5,726 nt of DNA from an uncultured Alphaproteobacteria bacterium (GCA_903837365.1 CAILUF010000184.1:1-5726), one strand, 5' to 3'. Positions 1 to 5,726 are shown, numbered from the stretch's first letter. Program-made: numbers and translations. Notes: a model not told the origin generated them from the letters alone.

Positions 1-458
1 ATAAACCCTTAGGAACTATTGGATCAATGGCTTTACATAAAAATTATTTACATAATGATTTATTGGTTTTAAATGCTGATATTTTAACCAATATTGATTT
101 TGAAGATTTTTTTATTTCATATCAAAAAAATAACAGCGATATGGCAGTTGGAGCATTTAATGTTAAAATCGATATTCCTTACGCAGTCATGGAAACTAAA
201 GGAGAAATTATTAAATCTTTTGTTGAAAAACCTTCCTATATTTATCATTCAAATGCCGGAATTTATCTCGTAAAAGAAAAATATGTTAAACAAATTCCTG
301 CAAATAAAGCTTTTGATGCTATTGACTTAATAGCTGACTTAATTAAAAATGAAAAAATTGTTAGCCATTTTCCAATTAGGGGTTATTGGCTTGACATTGG
401 TAATTTACAAAATTATAAAAAAGCACAAGAAGATATAGGACATATTAAATTTGATTAG
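1..458 (+). CDS. Sugar-phosphate nucleotidyltransferase (PtmE-like), 5'-truncated by the window edge
   Basis: This is the C-terminal part of a cytoplasmic NTP-transferase-fold enzyme that couples a sugar 1-phosphate to a nucleotide. The open frame runs to the left edge (first full codon at base 3, 151 residues visible). The residues before the first ATG (base 27) read KPLGTIGSM, the family's conserved K-P-L-G-T-x-G segment, so that ATG is an internal Met and the true start lies outside. Further landmarks, numbered from base 3, are LNADILT (about 23-29, metal-binding Asp), IPYAV (58-62; the family usually has PYGV), VEKP (74-77), NAGIY (84-88) and GYWLDIGNLQNYKKA (127-141). The closest known relatives by motif are PtmE-type GlcN-1-P guanylyltransferases and mannose-1-P guanylyltransferase/HddC-like proteins. 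PtmE also has N-terminal CBS domains, which cannot be checked here. The next gene starts 22 bases downstream. The family is secure; nucleotide and sugar specificity are inferred from the neighbours. Confidence 0.88.
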   Translation, partial: KPLGTIGSMALHKNYLHNDLLVLNADILTNIDFEDFFISYQKNNSDMAVGAFNVKIDIPYAVMETKGEIIKSFVEKPSYIYHSNAGIYLVKEKYVKQIPANKAFDAIDLIADLIKNEKIVSHFPIRGYWLDIGNLQNYKKAQEDIGHIKFD

Positions 459-480
459 AATTAAACAATAACTATTTATA

Positions 481-1197
481 ATGATTAATAATAAAAAAAT
501 CTTAGCAATAATACCAGCAAGAGGTGGAAGCAAAGGTTTACCCAATAAAAATATTAAACTTCTTCTTAATAAACCATTAATTGCTTGGACAATTGAACAA
601 GCCAAAAATAGTAAGTTTATTGATGAAATTCATGTTTCAACTGATTCTCCAAATATCGCTAAAATATCTGAGGAATATGGCATTAAAGTTCCCAGTCTTC
701 GTCCCGAAATCCTTGCTCAAGATAACTCTTCAAGTGCTGATGTTGTTGATTATATAATAAAAAAATATGAAGAACAAAATCAATTTTTTGATTATATTAT
801 TTTACTTGAGCCAACATCGCCCTTAAGAAAAAAAAATGATATCGATAATGCCATTGAAAAAATTAGCCTAAATCCAAAAGCCCATGGGATTGTAAGTGTT
901 GGAAAAGTTAATCTTGAACATCCTTCTATCGTAAAAAAAATTAATGAAAATAATTTTCTTGATCCTTATATTAAATCATCGAAAAAAATTTCTCAAAGAC
1001 AGCAACTAGATAATGCCTACTTTCCATATGGCGTTTTATATTTAATCAAAACCAAATATTTTAAAAAATATCATAGTTTTTATACAAAAAAAATTATTCC
1101 CTTTTTAATTGATCGATGGCAAAATTATGAAATCGATGATATTTTTGATTTTATTTGTACTGAAAATATTGTAAAATTTAATTTAGATAAATTATGA
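481..1197 (+). CDS. CMP-nonulosonate (acylneuraminate) cytidylyltransferase, PtmB/LegF/NeuA family
   Basis: The enzyme transfers CMP from CTP to a nine-carbon alpha-keto sugar acid (sialic, legionaminic or similar), giving the donor used by a glycosyltransferase. The 238 residues match the usual length of the single-domain family. Visible motifs are the nucleotide-binding loop ARGGSKGLPNKN (13-24), STDS (53-56), LLEPTSPLR (108-116), QRQQL (172-176) and the metal-binding YEIDDIFDF (216-224). Where many family members have an N-G-x-x-Y motif in the sugar pocket, this protein has YFPYGVLYL (180-188), so the substrate may differ from Neu5Ac. The ATG at 481 places the canonical N-terminal beta-strand directly after the start; no clear Shine-Dalgarno sequence precedes it. 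The stop overlaps the next start as ATGA, suggesting translational coupling. By analogy with the Campylobacter ptm locus a legionaminic-acid-type substrate is likely, but that is inference. Confidence 0.93.
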   Translation: MINNKKILAIIPARGGSKGLPNKNIKLLLNKPLIAWTIEQAKNSKFIDEIHVSTDSPNIAKISEEYGIKVPSLRPEILAQDNSSSADVVDYIIKKYEEQNQFFDYIILLEPTSPLRKKNDIDNAIEKISLNPKAHGIVSVGKVNLEHPSIVKKINENNFLDPYIKSSKKISQRQQLDNAYFPYGVLYLIKTKYFKKYHSFYTKKIIPFLIDRWQNYEIDDIFDFICTENIVKFNLDKL

Positions 1198-2183
1198 AAT
1201 TTTTAGTTATAGGACTTGGTTCAATGGGCAAGAGAAGAATTAGGTGCCTTAAAGCTTTAGAATACTTTGATATTACTGGATTTGATAATAATAAAGATAG
1301 AACAAATGAGGCAAAAGATAAATACCAAATTAATGTCATCAATTCATTAGATGACATTGACTTTAAAAAGTTTAATGCCGTAATCATATCAACACCTCCC
1401 GATATTCACACAAAGTTCGCAAAAATTGCAATAGAAAATAATTTACCTTGCTTTATCGAAGCTAGTGTTGTTTTAAATGAAGTTAATGAGTTAAAAAATT
1501 TTAATAGTAAAAATATATTTATTGCGCCTTCATGCACTCTAAAATTTCATCCGGTTATAAAGCAATTTAAAGAAATAATTACTAGTAAAAAATTTGGCAA
1601 AATTACCAATTTTTCTTATCATTCAGGTCAATATTTGCCTGATTGGCATCCTTGGGAAAATGTTAAGGATTATTATGTTTCAAACAGAATAACTGGTGGC
1701 GCAAGGGAAATTGTTCCATTTGAATTAACATGGTTATGCGATTTAGTTGGCTTTCCAATCAAGTGTAACGGTGTTTTTAATAAAACCATAGATTGCCATG
1801 CTGACATTGAAGATAGTTATTCTTTAAGTTTAAAATATCATGATAAAGTTGGCAATATGATAGTAGATGTTGCTTCAAGATTCGCTACGCGTTCTGTGAT
1901 TATAAATTTTGAATTAGCTCAAATTCGCTGGAATTGGGAAGATAATTTTTACAAAATATTTGAAGTTAGTAAAAATAGTTGGGATATTTATAATATAATA
2001 AAAACTAACCATGAAGATGGTTATAATCCAAATATAATTGAAGAAATGTATATTGATGAAATTAAGTCCTTTATTGAAGGAATAAAAGATCCTAATAATT
2101 TTCCCAACAATCTGGAAGATGATTTAAGAATTTTAAAAATTCTTGAAGAAGTTGAAAATTCTGACGGAGGATTTAACAAATGA
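1194..2183 (+). CDS. Gfo/Idh/MocA-family oxidoreductase with non-canonical catalytic motifs
   Basis: A 329-residue protein with an N-terminal Rossmann fold and a C-terminal substrate/dimerisation domain, the usual length and order for this NAD(P)-dependent sugar dehydrogenase family. The dinucleotide-binding loop is GLGSMG (7-12), and STPPDIH (66-72) is the family's conserved strand and turn. Two features depart from the classical pattern. The E-K-P motif is replaced by FIEAS (87-91), which removes the lysine. The usual D-x-x-x-H of the C-terminal domain is replaced by GGAREIVPFELTWL (168-181). A motif YLPDWHPWE (147-155) is also visible, which I associate with polysaccharide-cluster members of the family. 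Both ends overlap neighbours by ATGA. The likely role is oxidation or reduction of a hydroxyl/keto carbon on a sugar or nonulosonate intermediate, possibly making the ketone for the following aminotransferase. Substrate and catalytic mechanism are unknown. Confidence 0.88.
   Translation: MKFLVIGLGSMGKRRIRCLKALEYFDITGFDNNKDRTNEAKDKYQINVINSLDDIDFKKFNAVIISTPPDIHTKFAKIAIENNLPCFIEASVVLNEVNELKNFNSKNIFIAPSCTLKFHPVIKQFKEIITSKKFGKITNFSYHSGQYLPDWHPWENVKDYYVSNRITGGAREIVPFELTWLCDLVGFPIKCNGVFNKTIDCHADIEDSYSLSLKYHDKVGNMIVDVASRFATRSVIINFELAQIRWNWEDNFYKIFEVSKNSWDIYNIIKTNHEDGYNPNIIEEMYIDEIKSFIEGIKDPNNFPNNLEDDLRILKILEEVENSDGGFNK
2166..2170 (+). promoter_or_regulatory. Strong Shine-Dalgarno site for the aminotransferase gene
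   Basis: GGAGG lies 9 bases before the ATG at 2180, inside the 3' end of the oxidoreductase gene. It is the only strong ribosome-binding site in front of any gene in the window; the other starts have AT-rich leaders without a recognisable match. It supports the start at 2180 and suggests this gene is translated efficiently in its own right as well as by coupling. Confidence 0.75.
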
Positions 2184-3472
2184 ATTATAGTCAAAGATTA
2201 AATAAAGTTATACCCGGAGGAGCTCATACTTATAGCAGGGGTGATGATCAATATCCTAGTAACGCGCCACAAATTTTCAAAAATAGTAAAGGGGTTTACG
2301 CTTATACTCCAGAAAAAAATAAATTTCTTGATTACGGCATGGGGCTTAGAGCAGTAACAATAGGATACGCTAATAAAAAAATTAATAATGCCGCAATCAA
2401 GCAAATAAAAAATGGTAATACTCAAACTCGTCCATCGCTTGTTGAGCTTGAAGCTGCTGAGTTGCTGGTTGATTTAATACCAAGCGCAGAAATGGTTAAA
2501 TTTTCTAAAAATGGTTCAACTGTAACCTCGGCTGCAGTAAAAATTGCGAGAGCTTATACGGGGAAAAAATATATTATTCGCTGTCTTGATCATCCATTTT
2601 TTTCTTATGATGATTGGTTTATAGGTGATACTGATATCAAAAGAGGAATTCCCGAAGAATATGCTAAACTCACATTAAATTTTCCATTTAATGATTCTGT
2701 GGCTTTAGAAAAACTTTTTGATAAATATCATAATCAAATTGCCGGAGTAATTCTTGAACCATCAACCATGGGCCATCCCAAAGAAGGTTTTCTCGAAGCG
2801 GTAAAGAAAATATGCCATAAAAATAATGCTTTATTTATCCTTGATGAAATGATTACTGGGTTTAGATGGCATCTTCAAGGAGCGCAAACTTTATACAATA
2901 TTGAACCTGATTTATCAACCTTTGGTAAAGGTATGGCTAATGGCTTCTCGGTTTCAGCATTAACTGGAAAAAGAGAATTTATGGAGATTGGTGGAATAAA
3001 AAAATTAGGATCTGAAAGAGTTTTTTTAACCTCGTCAACTCATGGAGCTGAAATGTCGAGCTTAGGTGCATTTATTGCAACAATTGATTTTTATAAAAAG
3101 AAAAATGTTATTAAACATATTTGGGATTTCGGCACGAAATTAATTACGCAAAGCAATCAAATTGCTGATAATTTAGGAATTAGCGAATATTTTTCTTTAT
3201 CTGGCGTACCTTGTTCACCAGTGTTTACAACTCGCGATTCAAATAAAAAAATTTCATTGCCCTTTAGAACTCTTTTTTTACAAGAGATGATTAAAAATAA
3301 AGTCTTAATGCCTTGTATTGCCTTAGCTTATGAGCATAAAGATCGTGAAATGAAGTTTACATTAAATGCCATTGAAAAATCATTATTAGTTTACAAAAAA
3401 GCTTTAGAAGATGGATATCAAAAATATCTAGTAGGAGAAGTTATAAAACCAGTCTTTAGAAAATATAACTAG
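2180..3472 (+). CDS. PLP-dependent class III aminotransferase (glutamate-1-semialdehyde aminomutase type), glycan-cluster subfamily
   Basis: A 430-residue fold-type I PLP enzyme. Landmarks are KVIPGGAHTYSRGDDQYP near the N-terminus (9-26), DYGMGLRAV (51-59), KNGSTVTSAAVKIARA (110-125, phosphate-binding region), ILEPS (191-195), LDEMITGFRW (221-230, with Asp222 placed to bind the pyridine nitrogen) and STFGKGMANGFSVSAL (246-261), where Lys250 is the expected Schiff-base lysine. SSTHGAE (285-291) follows. Length and architecture match HemL, but the lysine segment and the N-terminal GDDQYP region are not those of tetrapyrrole-pathway HemL, and the gene sits among nonulosonate genes. I therefore read it as a sugar or sugar-acid aminotransferase, or an aminomutase. 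It starts within the previous gene's stop (ATGA) behind GGAGG and ends 2 bases before the omega-amidase-like gene, a spacing that suggests a functional pair. The exact acceptor is unknown. Confidence 0.92.
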   Translation: MNYSQRLNKVIPGGAHTYSRGDDQYPSNAPQIFKNSKGVYAYTPEKNKFLDYGMGLRAVTIGYANKKINNAAIKQIKNGNTQTRPSLVELEAAELLVDLIPSAEMVKFSKNGSTVTSAAVKIARAYTGKKYIIRCLDHPFFSYDDWFIGDTDIKRGIPEEYAKLTLNFPFNDSVALEKLFDKYHNQIAGVILEPSTMGHPKEGFLEAVKKICHKNNALFILDEMITGFRWHLQGAQTLYNIEPDLSTFGKGMANGFSVSALTGKREFMEIGGIKKLGSERVFLTSSTHGAEMSSLGAFIATIDFYKKKNVIKHIWDFGTKLITQSNQIADNLGISEYFSLSGVPCSPVFTTRDSNKKISLPFRTLFLQEMIKNKVLMPCIALAYEHKDREMKFTLNAIEKSLLVYKKALEDGYQKYLVGEVIKPVFRKYN

Positions 3473-3474
3473 CC

Positions 3475-4257
3475 ATGAAAATATCTTTAGTTTCATTAAA
3501 TCAAGTCTGGCAAAATAAAGAAAAAAACCTTCAAAAAATTACCAAAATAATTAAATATGCTTCGCAAAATAAAGTCGAATTAATTGCCTTTCCTGAGATG
3601 ACTCTCACAGGTTTTAGTAACGATGTTTCGTTATTAAGCGAAGATGAAAAAGATAGTTTTTCCATTAAATCATTTAGCAATCTTGCAAAAAATTATAATA
3701 TTGCAATAATTTTTGGGATGATCTCCAGCCATGGCAATAAAGGATTAAACCGATCATTAATGATCGATAAAAATGGTAAAATTATTGGCAATTATACCAA
3801 AATTCATCCCTTTTCATTTTCAAATGAAGATAAGTTTTTTATTTCAGGAGAAGATTTATGTATTATTGATTTTCATGAATTTAAAATAGGATTAACTATT
3901 TGTTATGATTTAAGATTTCCTGAATTATATTCTGCTTTAGGAAAAAATTGCCATATTATTTTTAACATTGCCAATTGGCCAAAAAAAAGAATTGATCATT
4001 GGCAAACTCTTCTCAAATCTAGAGCTATTGAAAATCAAATATTTATAGCTGGAGTTAATAGAAAAGGCGTTGATGGCAATAATCTTCAATATCAAGAAAG
4101 TAGTTATTGCTTTGATCCAAGTGGCAAAAAAATTAATAAAAAATTAAGTTTTTCGCAAAAAATTTTTGAAATTAATTTTGAAGATATTGAAAATTATAAA
4201 AAAAATTTCAATTCCGTTAAAGACAGAAAAAATATTTTATATAAAAATTTTTTATGA
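3475..4257 (+). CDS. Carbon-nitrogen hydrolase (nitrilase superfamily), omega-amidase (YafV/Nit2)-like
   Basis: A 260-residue soluble amidase with the complete Glu-Lys-Cys triad: Glu41 in FPEMTLTGF (39-47), Lys109 in NYTKIHPF (106-113) and the nucleophile Cys143 in LTICYDLRFPELY (140-152). NWPKKRIDHWQTLL (167-180) and SRAIENQIFIAGVNRKG (182-198) follow the pattern of the YafV/Nit2/MtnU group, whose known members hydrolyse alpha-ketoglutaramate or alpha-ketosuccinamate left by glutamine or asparagine transaminases. The length fits that group. No signal peptide is visible, so it should be cytoplasmic. It begins 2 bases after an aminotransferase gene and overlaps the next gene by ATGA. The context suggests that it removes the keto-amide product of a glutamine-dependent transamination. 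Alternatives are direct deamidation or N-decarbamoylation of a sugar intermediate. The family is certain; the substrate is inferred. Confidence 0.92.
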   Translation: MKISLVSLNQVWQNKEKNLQKITKIIKYASQNKVELIAFPEMTLTGFSNDVSLLSEDEKDSFSIKSFSNLAKNYNIAIIFGMISSHGNKGLNRSLMIDKNGKIIGNYTKIHPFSFSNEDKFFISGEDLCIIDFHEFKIGLTICYDLRFPELYSALGKNCHIIFNIANWPKKRIDHWQTLLKSRAIENQIFIAGVNRKGVDGNNLQYQESSYCFDPSGKKINKKLSFSQKIFEINFEDIENYKKNFNSVKDRKNILYKNFL

Positions 4258-4823
4258 TTTTAGAAAACAAAAAAATATCATCCAATATACAACTTTATCA
4301 CTACTCATTAATTGATCCGCAAGAGATATGTGAGCAATATATAAAATGGCTCAATGATACTGAAATTGCAAAATTAATTGCCCTACCAAATCAACAAATT
4401 AAAGATAAAAATTTTATTTTAGAATCGTTTCAAAGATTTACACAAAAAAATTGCATTGGTTTTTTTATAAAAGATTTAACTCATAATTTATTTATAGGAA
4501 CTTGCAAAATTGATAAAATTGATTTAATTAATAAATCATGTGAAATTGGCATAATGATTGGAGAAAAACAGTTTTATGGCAAAGGAATATCTAAAATTGT
4601 TTTTGCAATTATTTTGGATTATGTTTTTAATATACTTAAATTTCATAGAATTTGGGGGGGATGTTTATCAATAAATATACCCATGAATAAAACATTTAAA
4701 AGTCTTGGTTTTAGAAATGAAGGAATCATCAAGGATGCCATATTAATTAACGATAAGTATTTTGATAATTATCTTTATGCCATCCTAATAGACGAGTATA
4801 ATCCTTTAAAAAATAACCCTTAA
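4254..4823 (+). CDS. GNAT-family N-acyltransferase (RimJ/RimL-type Acetyltransf_3)
   Basis: A 189-residue single-domain acyltransferase of the acyl-CoA-dependent GNAT fold. The N-terminal segment YIKWLNDTEIAKLI (29-42) is typical of the RimJ/RimL-like branch. The acyl-CoA pyrophosphate loop is MIGEKQFYGKGIS (101-113), matching Q/R-x-x-G-x-G/A, and NIPMNKTFKSLGFRNEG (141-157) is the usual C-terminal N-x-x-x...LGF-x-x-EG element. PseH and other sugar N-acetyltransferases belong to this broad group, so acylation of an amine on the sugar, plausibly the one installed by the aminotransferase two genes upstream, is the most economical role. Modification of a protein N-terminus is the alternative. 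The start overlaps the amidase stop (ATGA), with no Shine-Dalgarno match. A run of seven G occurs at codons 134-136; a one-base length change there would cut off the LGF element. Donor and acceptor are not determined. Confidence 0.86.
   Translation: MILENKKISSNIQLYHYSLIDPQEICEQYIKWLNDTEIAKLIALPNQQIKDKNFILESFQRFTQKNCIGFFIKDLTHNLFIGTCKIDKIDLINKSCEIGIMIGEKQFYGKGISKIVFAIILDYVFNILKFHRIWGGCLSINIPMNKTFKSLGFRNEGIIKDAILINDKYFDNYLYAILIDEYNPLKNNP
4654..4660 (+). repeat. G7 homopolymer tract within the GNAT gene
   Basis: Seven consecutive G bases span the end of a Trp codon, a Gly codon and the start of another Gly codon. Other G runs noticed in this AT-rich window are four or five long. With one base gained the frame would end after about 12 codons; with one lost, after about 6. 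Either product would lack the C-terminal acyltransferase motif. Whether the tract varies in length is unknown. Confidence 0.6.
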
Positions 4824-4827
4824 ATTC

Positions 4828-4846
4828 ATTTATTAATTTAATAAAT
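4828..4846. repeat. AT-only perfect inverted repeat in the gap before the SDR gene
   Basis: ATTTATTAA-T-TTAATAAAT is a 9-base perfect inverted repeat around a single central T, in the 48-base gap between the GNAT stop and the SDR start. It overlaps a direct repeat of aataaatttt (4840-4849 and 4852-4861, 12-base period). An operator or a weak RNA hairpin is possible, but AT-only palindromes arise easily at this base composition, and the stem would be too weak for a normal intrinsic terminator. Confidence 0.35.
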
Positions 4847-4871
4847 TTTCCAATAAATTTTTTTACCAAAT

Positions 4872-5606
4872 ATGCTTAATAATAAAATTATCATCATTAC
4901 TGGGGGAAGTGGTTTAATAGGTAAAGAAATCATTAAAGATATCACTAAAAAAAATGGTATCGCAATTAATGCCGAAATAAATCTTAAAACCAATCTAGAT
5001 CTTAATGAAATTCAATGCGATATCACCAGCGAGGATTCAGTAAATTCAATGCTTGAAATAGTGTTAAATAAATATCACAAAATTGAAGGCTTTGTAAATA
5101 ATGCCTATCCAAGAACTAGCGATTGGGGTGATAAATTTGAAAATATAAAATATAGCTCATGGCAAAAAAATGTTGATTTGCAAATGAATAGTGTTTTTCT
5201 AAATTGTCAAAAGGTCTTAAAAATTATGAAGAATCAGCAATATGGCTCTATTGTAAATATCGCTTCGATATATGGATGCGTTGGAGCTGATTTTTCAATT
5301 TATCAAGATACCGAGATGAGCAATCCCGCACCTTACTCCGCAATCAAAGGAGGGGTCATCAATTTTTCTAGATATCTCGCATCTTTATATGGCAAAGAAA
5401 ATATTCGCATTAATTGCGTTTCACCGGGTGGAGTTTTCGATAATCAACATCCAGTTTTTATTAAAAATTATGAAAATAAAGTTCCATTAAAAAGAATGGC
5501 AAAAAATTTTGAAATCGCTCCAGCGGTTTCATTTCTTCTAAGCGATGAAGCTTCATATATAACGGGACATAATTTAATTGTTGATGGTGGTTGGACAGCG
5601 ATATAG
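4872..5606 (+). CDS. Short-chain dehydrogenase/reductase, PtmA-like
   Basis: A 244-residue classical SDR, the usual length for a complete single-domain enzyme. Visible are the NAD(P)-binding TGGSGLIG (10-17), VNNAYPR (75-81) in the NNAG position, Ser132 in NIASIYG, the catalytic Tyr155 and Lys159 in PYSAIKGG (154-161), NCVSPGGVFDNQ (181-192) and TGHNLIVDGGW (231-241). The NNAYPR and SPGGVFDNQ variants are ones I associate with PtmA of flagellin-glycan (legionaminic acid type) loci rather than with fatty-acid or steroid SDRs. It is an intact, cytoplasmic, NAD(P)H-dependent oxidoreductase acting on a sugar or sugar acid; its exact step is unknown to me. It is set apart from the upstream genes by 48 bases and has no clear ribosome-binding site. 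The ATG at 4872 places the first beta-strand immediately after the start. It is the last plus-strand gene seen and converges with a minus-strand remnant. Confidence 0.92.
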   Translation: MLNNKIIIITGGSGLIGKEIIKDITKKNGIAINAEINLKTNLDLNEIQCDITSEDSVNSMLEIVLNKYHKIEGFVNNAYPRTSDWGDKFENIKYSSWQKNVDLQMNSVFLNCQKVLKIMKNQQYGSIVNIASIYGCVGADFSIYQDTEMSNPAPYSAIKGGVINFSRYLASLYGKENIRINCVSPGGVFDNQHPVFIKNYENKVPLKRMAKNFEIAPAVSFLLSDEASYITGHNLIVDGGWTAI

Positions 5607-5616
5607 ATTTATATTT

Positions 5617-5726
5617 TTAGATTTTTTCAATTAAATTAGTTGTAGTTTTAGATGTTAAAAATATTGTATCACAGCCTGCTAATTTTAAAGAACTTGGAAG
5701 GCCTATGCATCTCATAACATGACCTG
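5617..5726 (-). pseudogene. Truncated PseG-like nucleotide-sugar hydrolase remnant (minus strand, runs off the right edge)
   Basis: Reading leftwards from the window edge, one minus-strand frame gives 35 residues beginning GHVMRCIGLPSSL, then LKLAGCDTIFLTSK and TTTNLIEKI, ending at TAA (5617-5619). This matches the beginning of PseG/SpsG-type enzymes, where a G-x-GH-x-x-RC motif near residue 15-20 precedes a helix, a strand ending in F, and an N-L-I segment. PseG releases UDP from a 2,4-diacetamido-trideoxyhexose in pseudaminic acid synthesis and is about 270-340 residues long, nearly all of it after this motif. Here the frame stops about 35 residues past it, and the DNA beyond belongs to the SDR gene on the other strand, so most of the enzyme is missing. 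The family match rests on motif recall over a short stretch; an unrelated short protein is possible but less likely. The upstream part, including any fused domain, is outside the window. Confidence 0.6.

Noticed and set aside
27..29. First ATG of the nucleotidyltransferase frame as the gene start
   Set aside because: The frame is open to the left edge, and the eight residues before it (KPLGTIGS) belong to a conserved family motif, so this Met is internal.
405..605. Minus-strand frame encoding a hydrophobic, membrane-like 66-residue peptide
   Set aside because: It lies opposite two well-supported plus-strand genes, has no ribosome-binding site, and its hydrophobicity is what antisense of Lys/Asn-rich AT-rich coding sequence gives.
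828..836. A9 homopolymer in the cytidylyltransferase gene as a slippage site
   Set aside because: Long A runs occur throughout this Lys-rich, AT-rich sequence and carry no special signal.
1178..1387. Minus-strand open frame over the start of the oxidoreductase gene
   Set aside because: It is antisense to the cofactor-binding region of a clear gene and shows no family motif of its own.
2198..2425. Minus-strand open frame over the start of the aminotransferase gene
   Set aside because: It is antisense to conserved aminotransferase motifs and has no support as a separate gene.
5601..5618. Possible terminator: ATATA-GATT-TATAT followed by T residues at the end of the SDR gene
   Set aside because: The stem is five A-T pairs with no G-C pairs and overlaps the stop codon, too weak for a credible intrinsic terminator.
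1..5726. Mobile elements, CRISPR arrays, tRNA or rRNA genes
   Set aside because: No transposase or integrase motifs, regularly spaced repeats, or tRNA/rRNA-like sequences were seen; coding sequence occupies nearly all of the window.

Overview
The window is very AT-rich (GC by eye clearly below one third) and comes from a low-GC bacterium. It reads with the standard bacterial code: TGA, TAG and TAA all end genes and Trp is TGG. The gene content fits a surface-glycan locus of a Gram-negative such as a SAR11-like alphaproteobacterium or a Campylobacterota member, but the sequence alone does not fix the taxon.

Layout: seven plus-strand genes fill almost the whole window. In order they are (1) the C-terminal part of a sugar-phosphate nucleotidyltransferase (PtmE-like), cut by the left edge; (2) a CMP-nonulosonate (acylneuraminate) cytidylyltransferase; (3) a Gfo/Idh/MocA-fold oxidoreductase with atypical motifs; (4) a PLP-dependent class III aminotransferase of the glutamate-1-semialdehyde aminomutase type; (5) a nitrilase-superfamily amidase closest in motifs to omega-amidase (YafV/Nit2); (6) a GNAT acyltransferase; (7) a PtmA-like short-chain dehydrogenase. 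Genes 2/3, 3/4 and 5/6 overlap by ATGA and genes 4/5 are 2 bases apart, so genes 2-6 look like one translationally coupled unit. The only gap of note is 48 bases before gene 7. At the right edge, on the minus strand, lies a short truncated remnant with the N-terminal motif of PseG-type nucleotide-sugar hydrolases, ending 10 bases from gene 7.

How the genes may work together: genes 1, 2 and 7 resemble the PtmE/PtmB/PtmA set of legionaminic-acid-type nonulosonic acid synthesis, in which a nucleotide-activated hexosamine precursor leads to a nine-carbon sugar that is finally activated with CMP. The condensing synthase (NeuB/LegI) and epimerase (NeuC/LegG) are not in the window and would be expected upstream. 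Genes 3-6 look like a tailoring cassette: oxidise a hydroxyl, transfer an amino group, remove the keto-amide by-product, acylate the new amine. The most interesting proposal is that genes 4 and 5 form a glutamine transaminase/omega-amidase pair acting on a sugar. That is inference. There are no tRNA or rRNA genes, insertion sequences, CRISPR arrays or convincing terminators.
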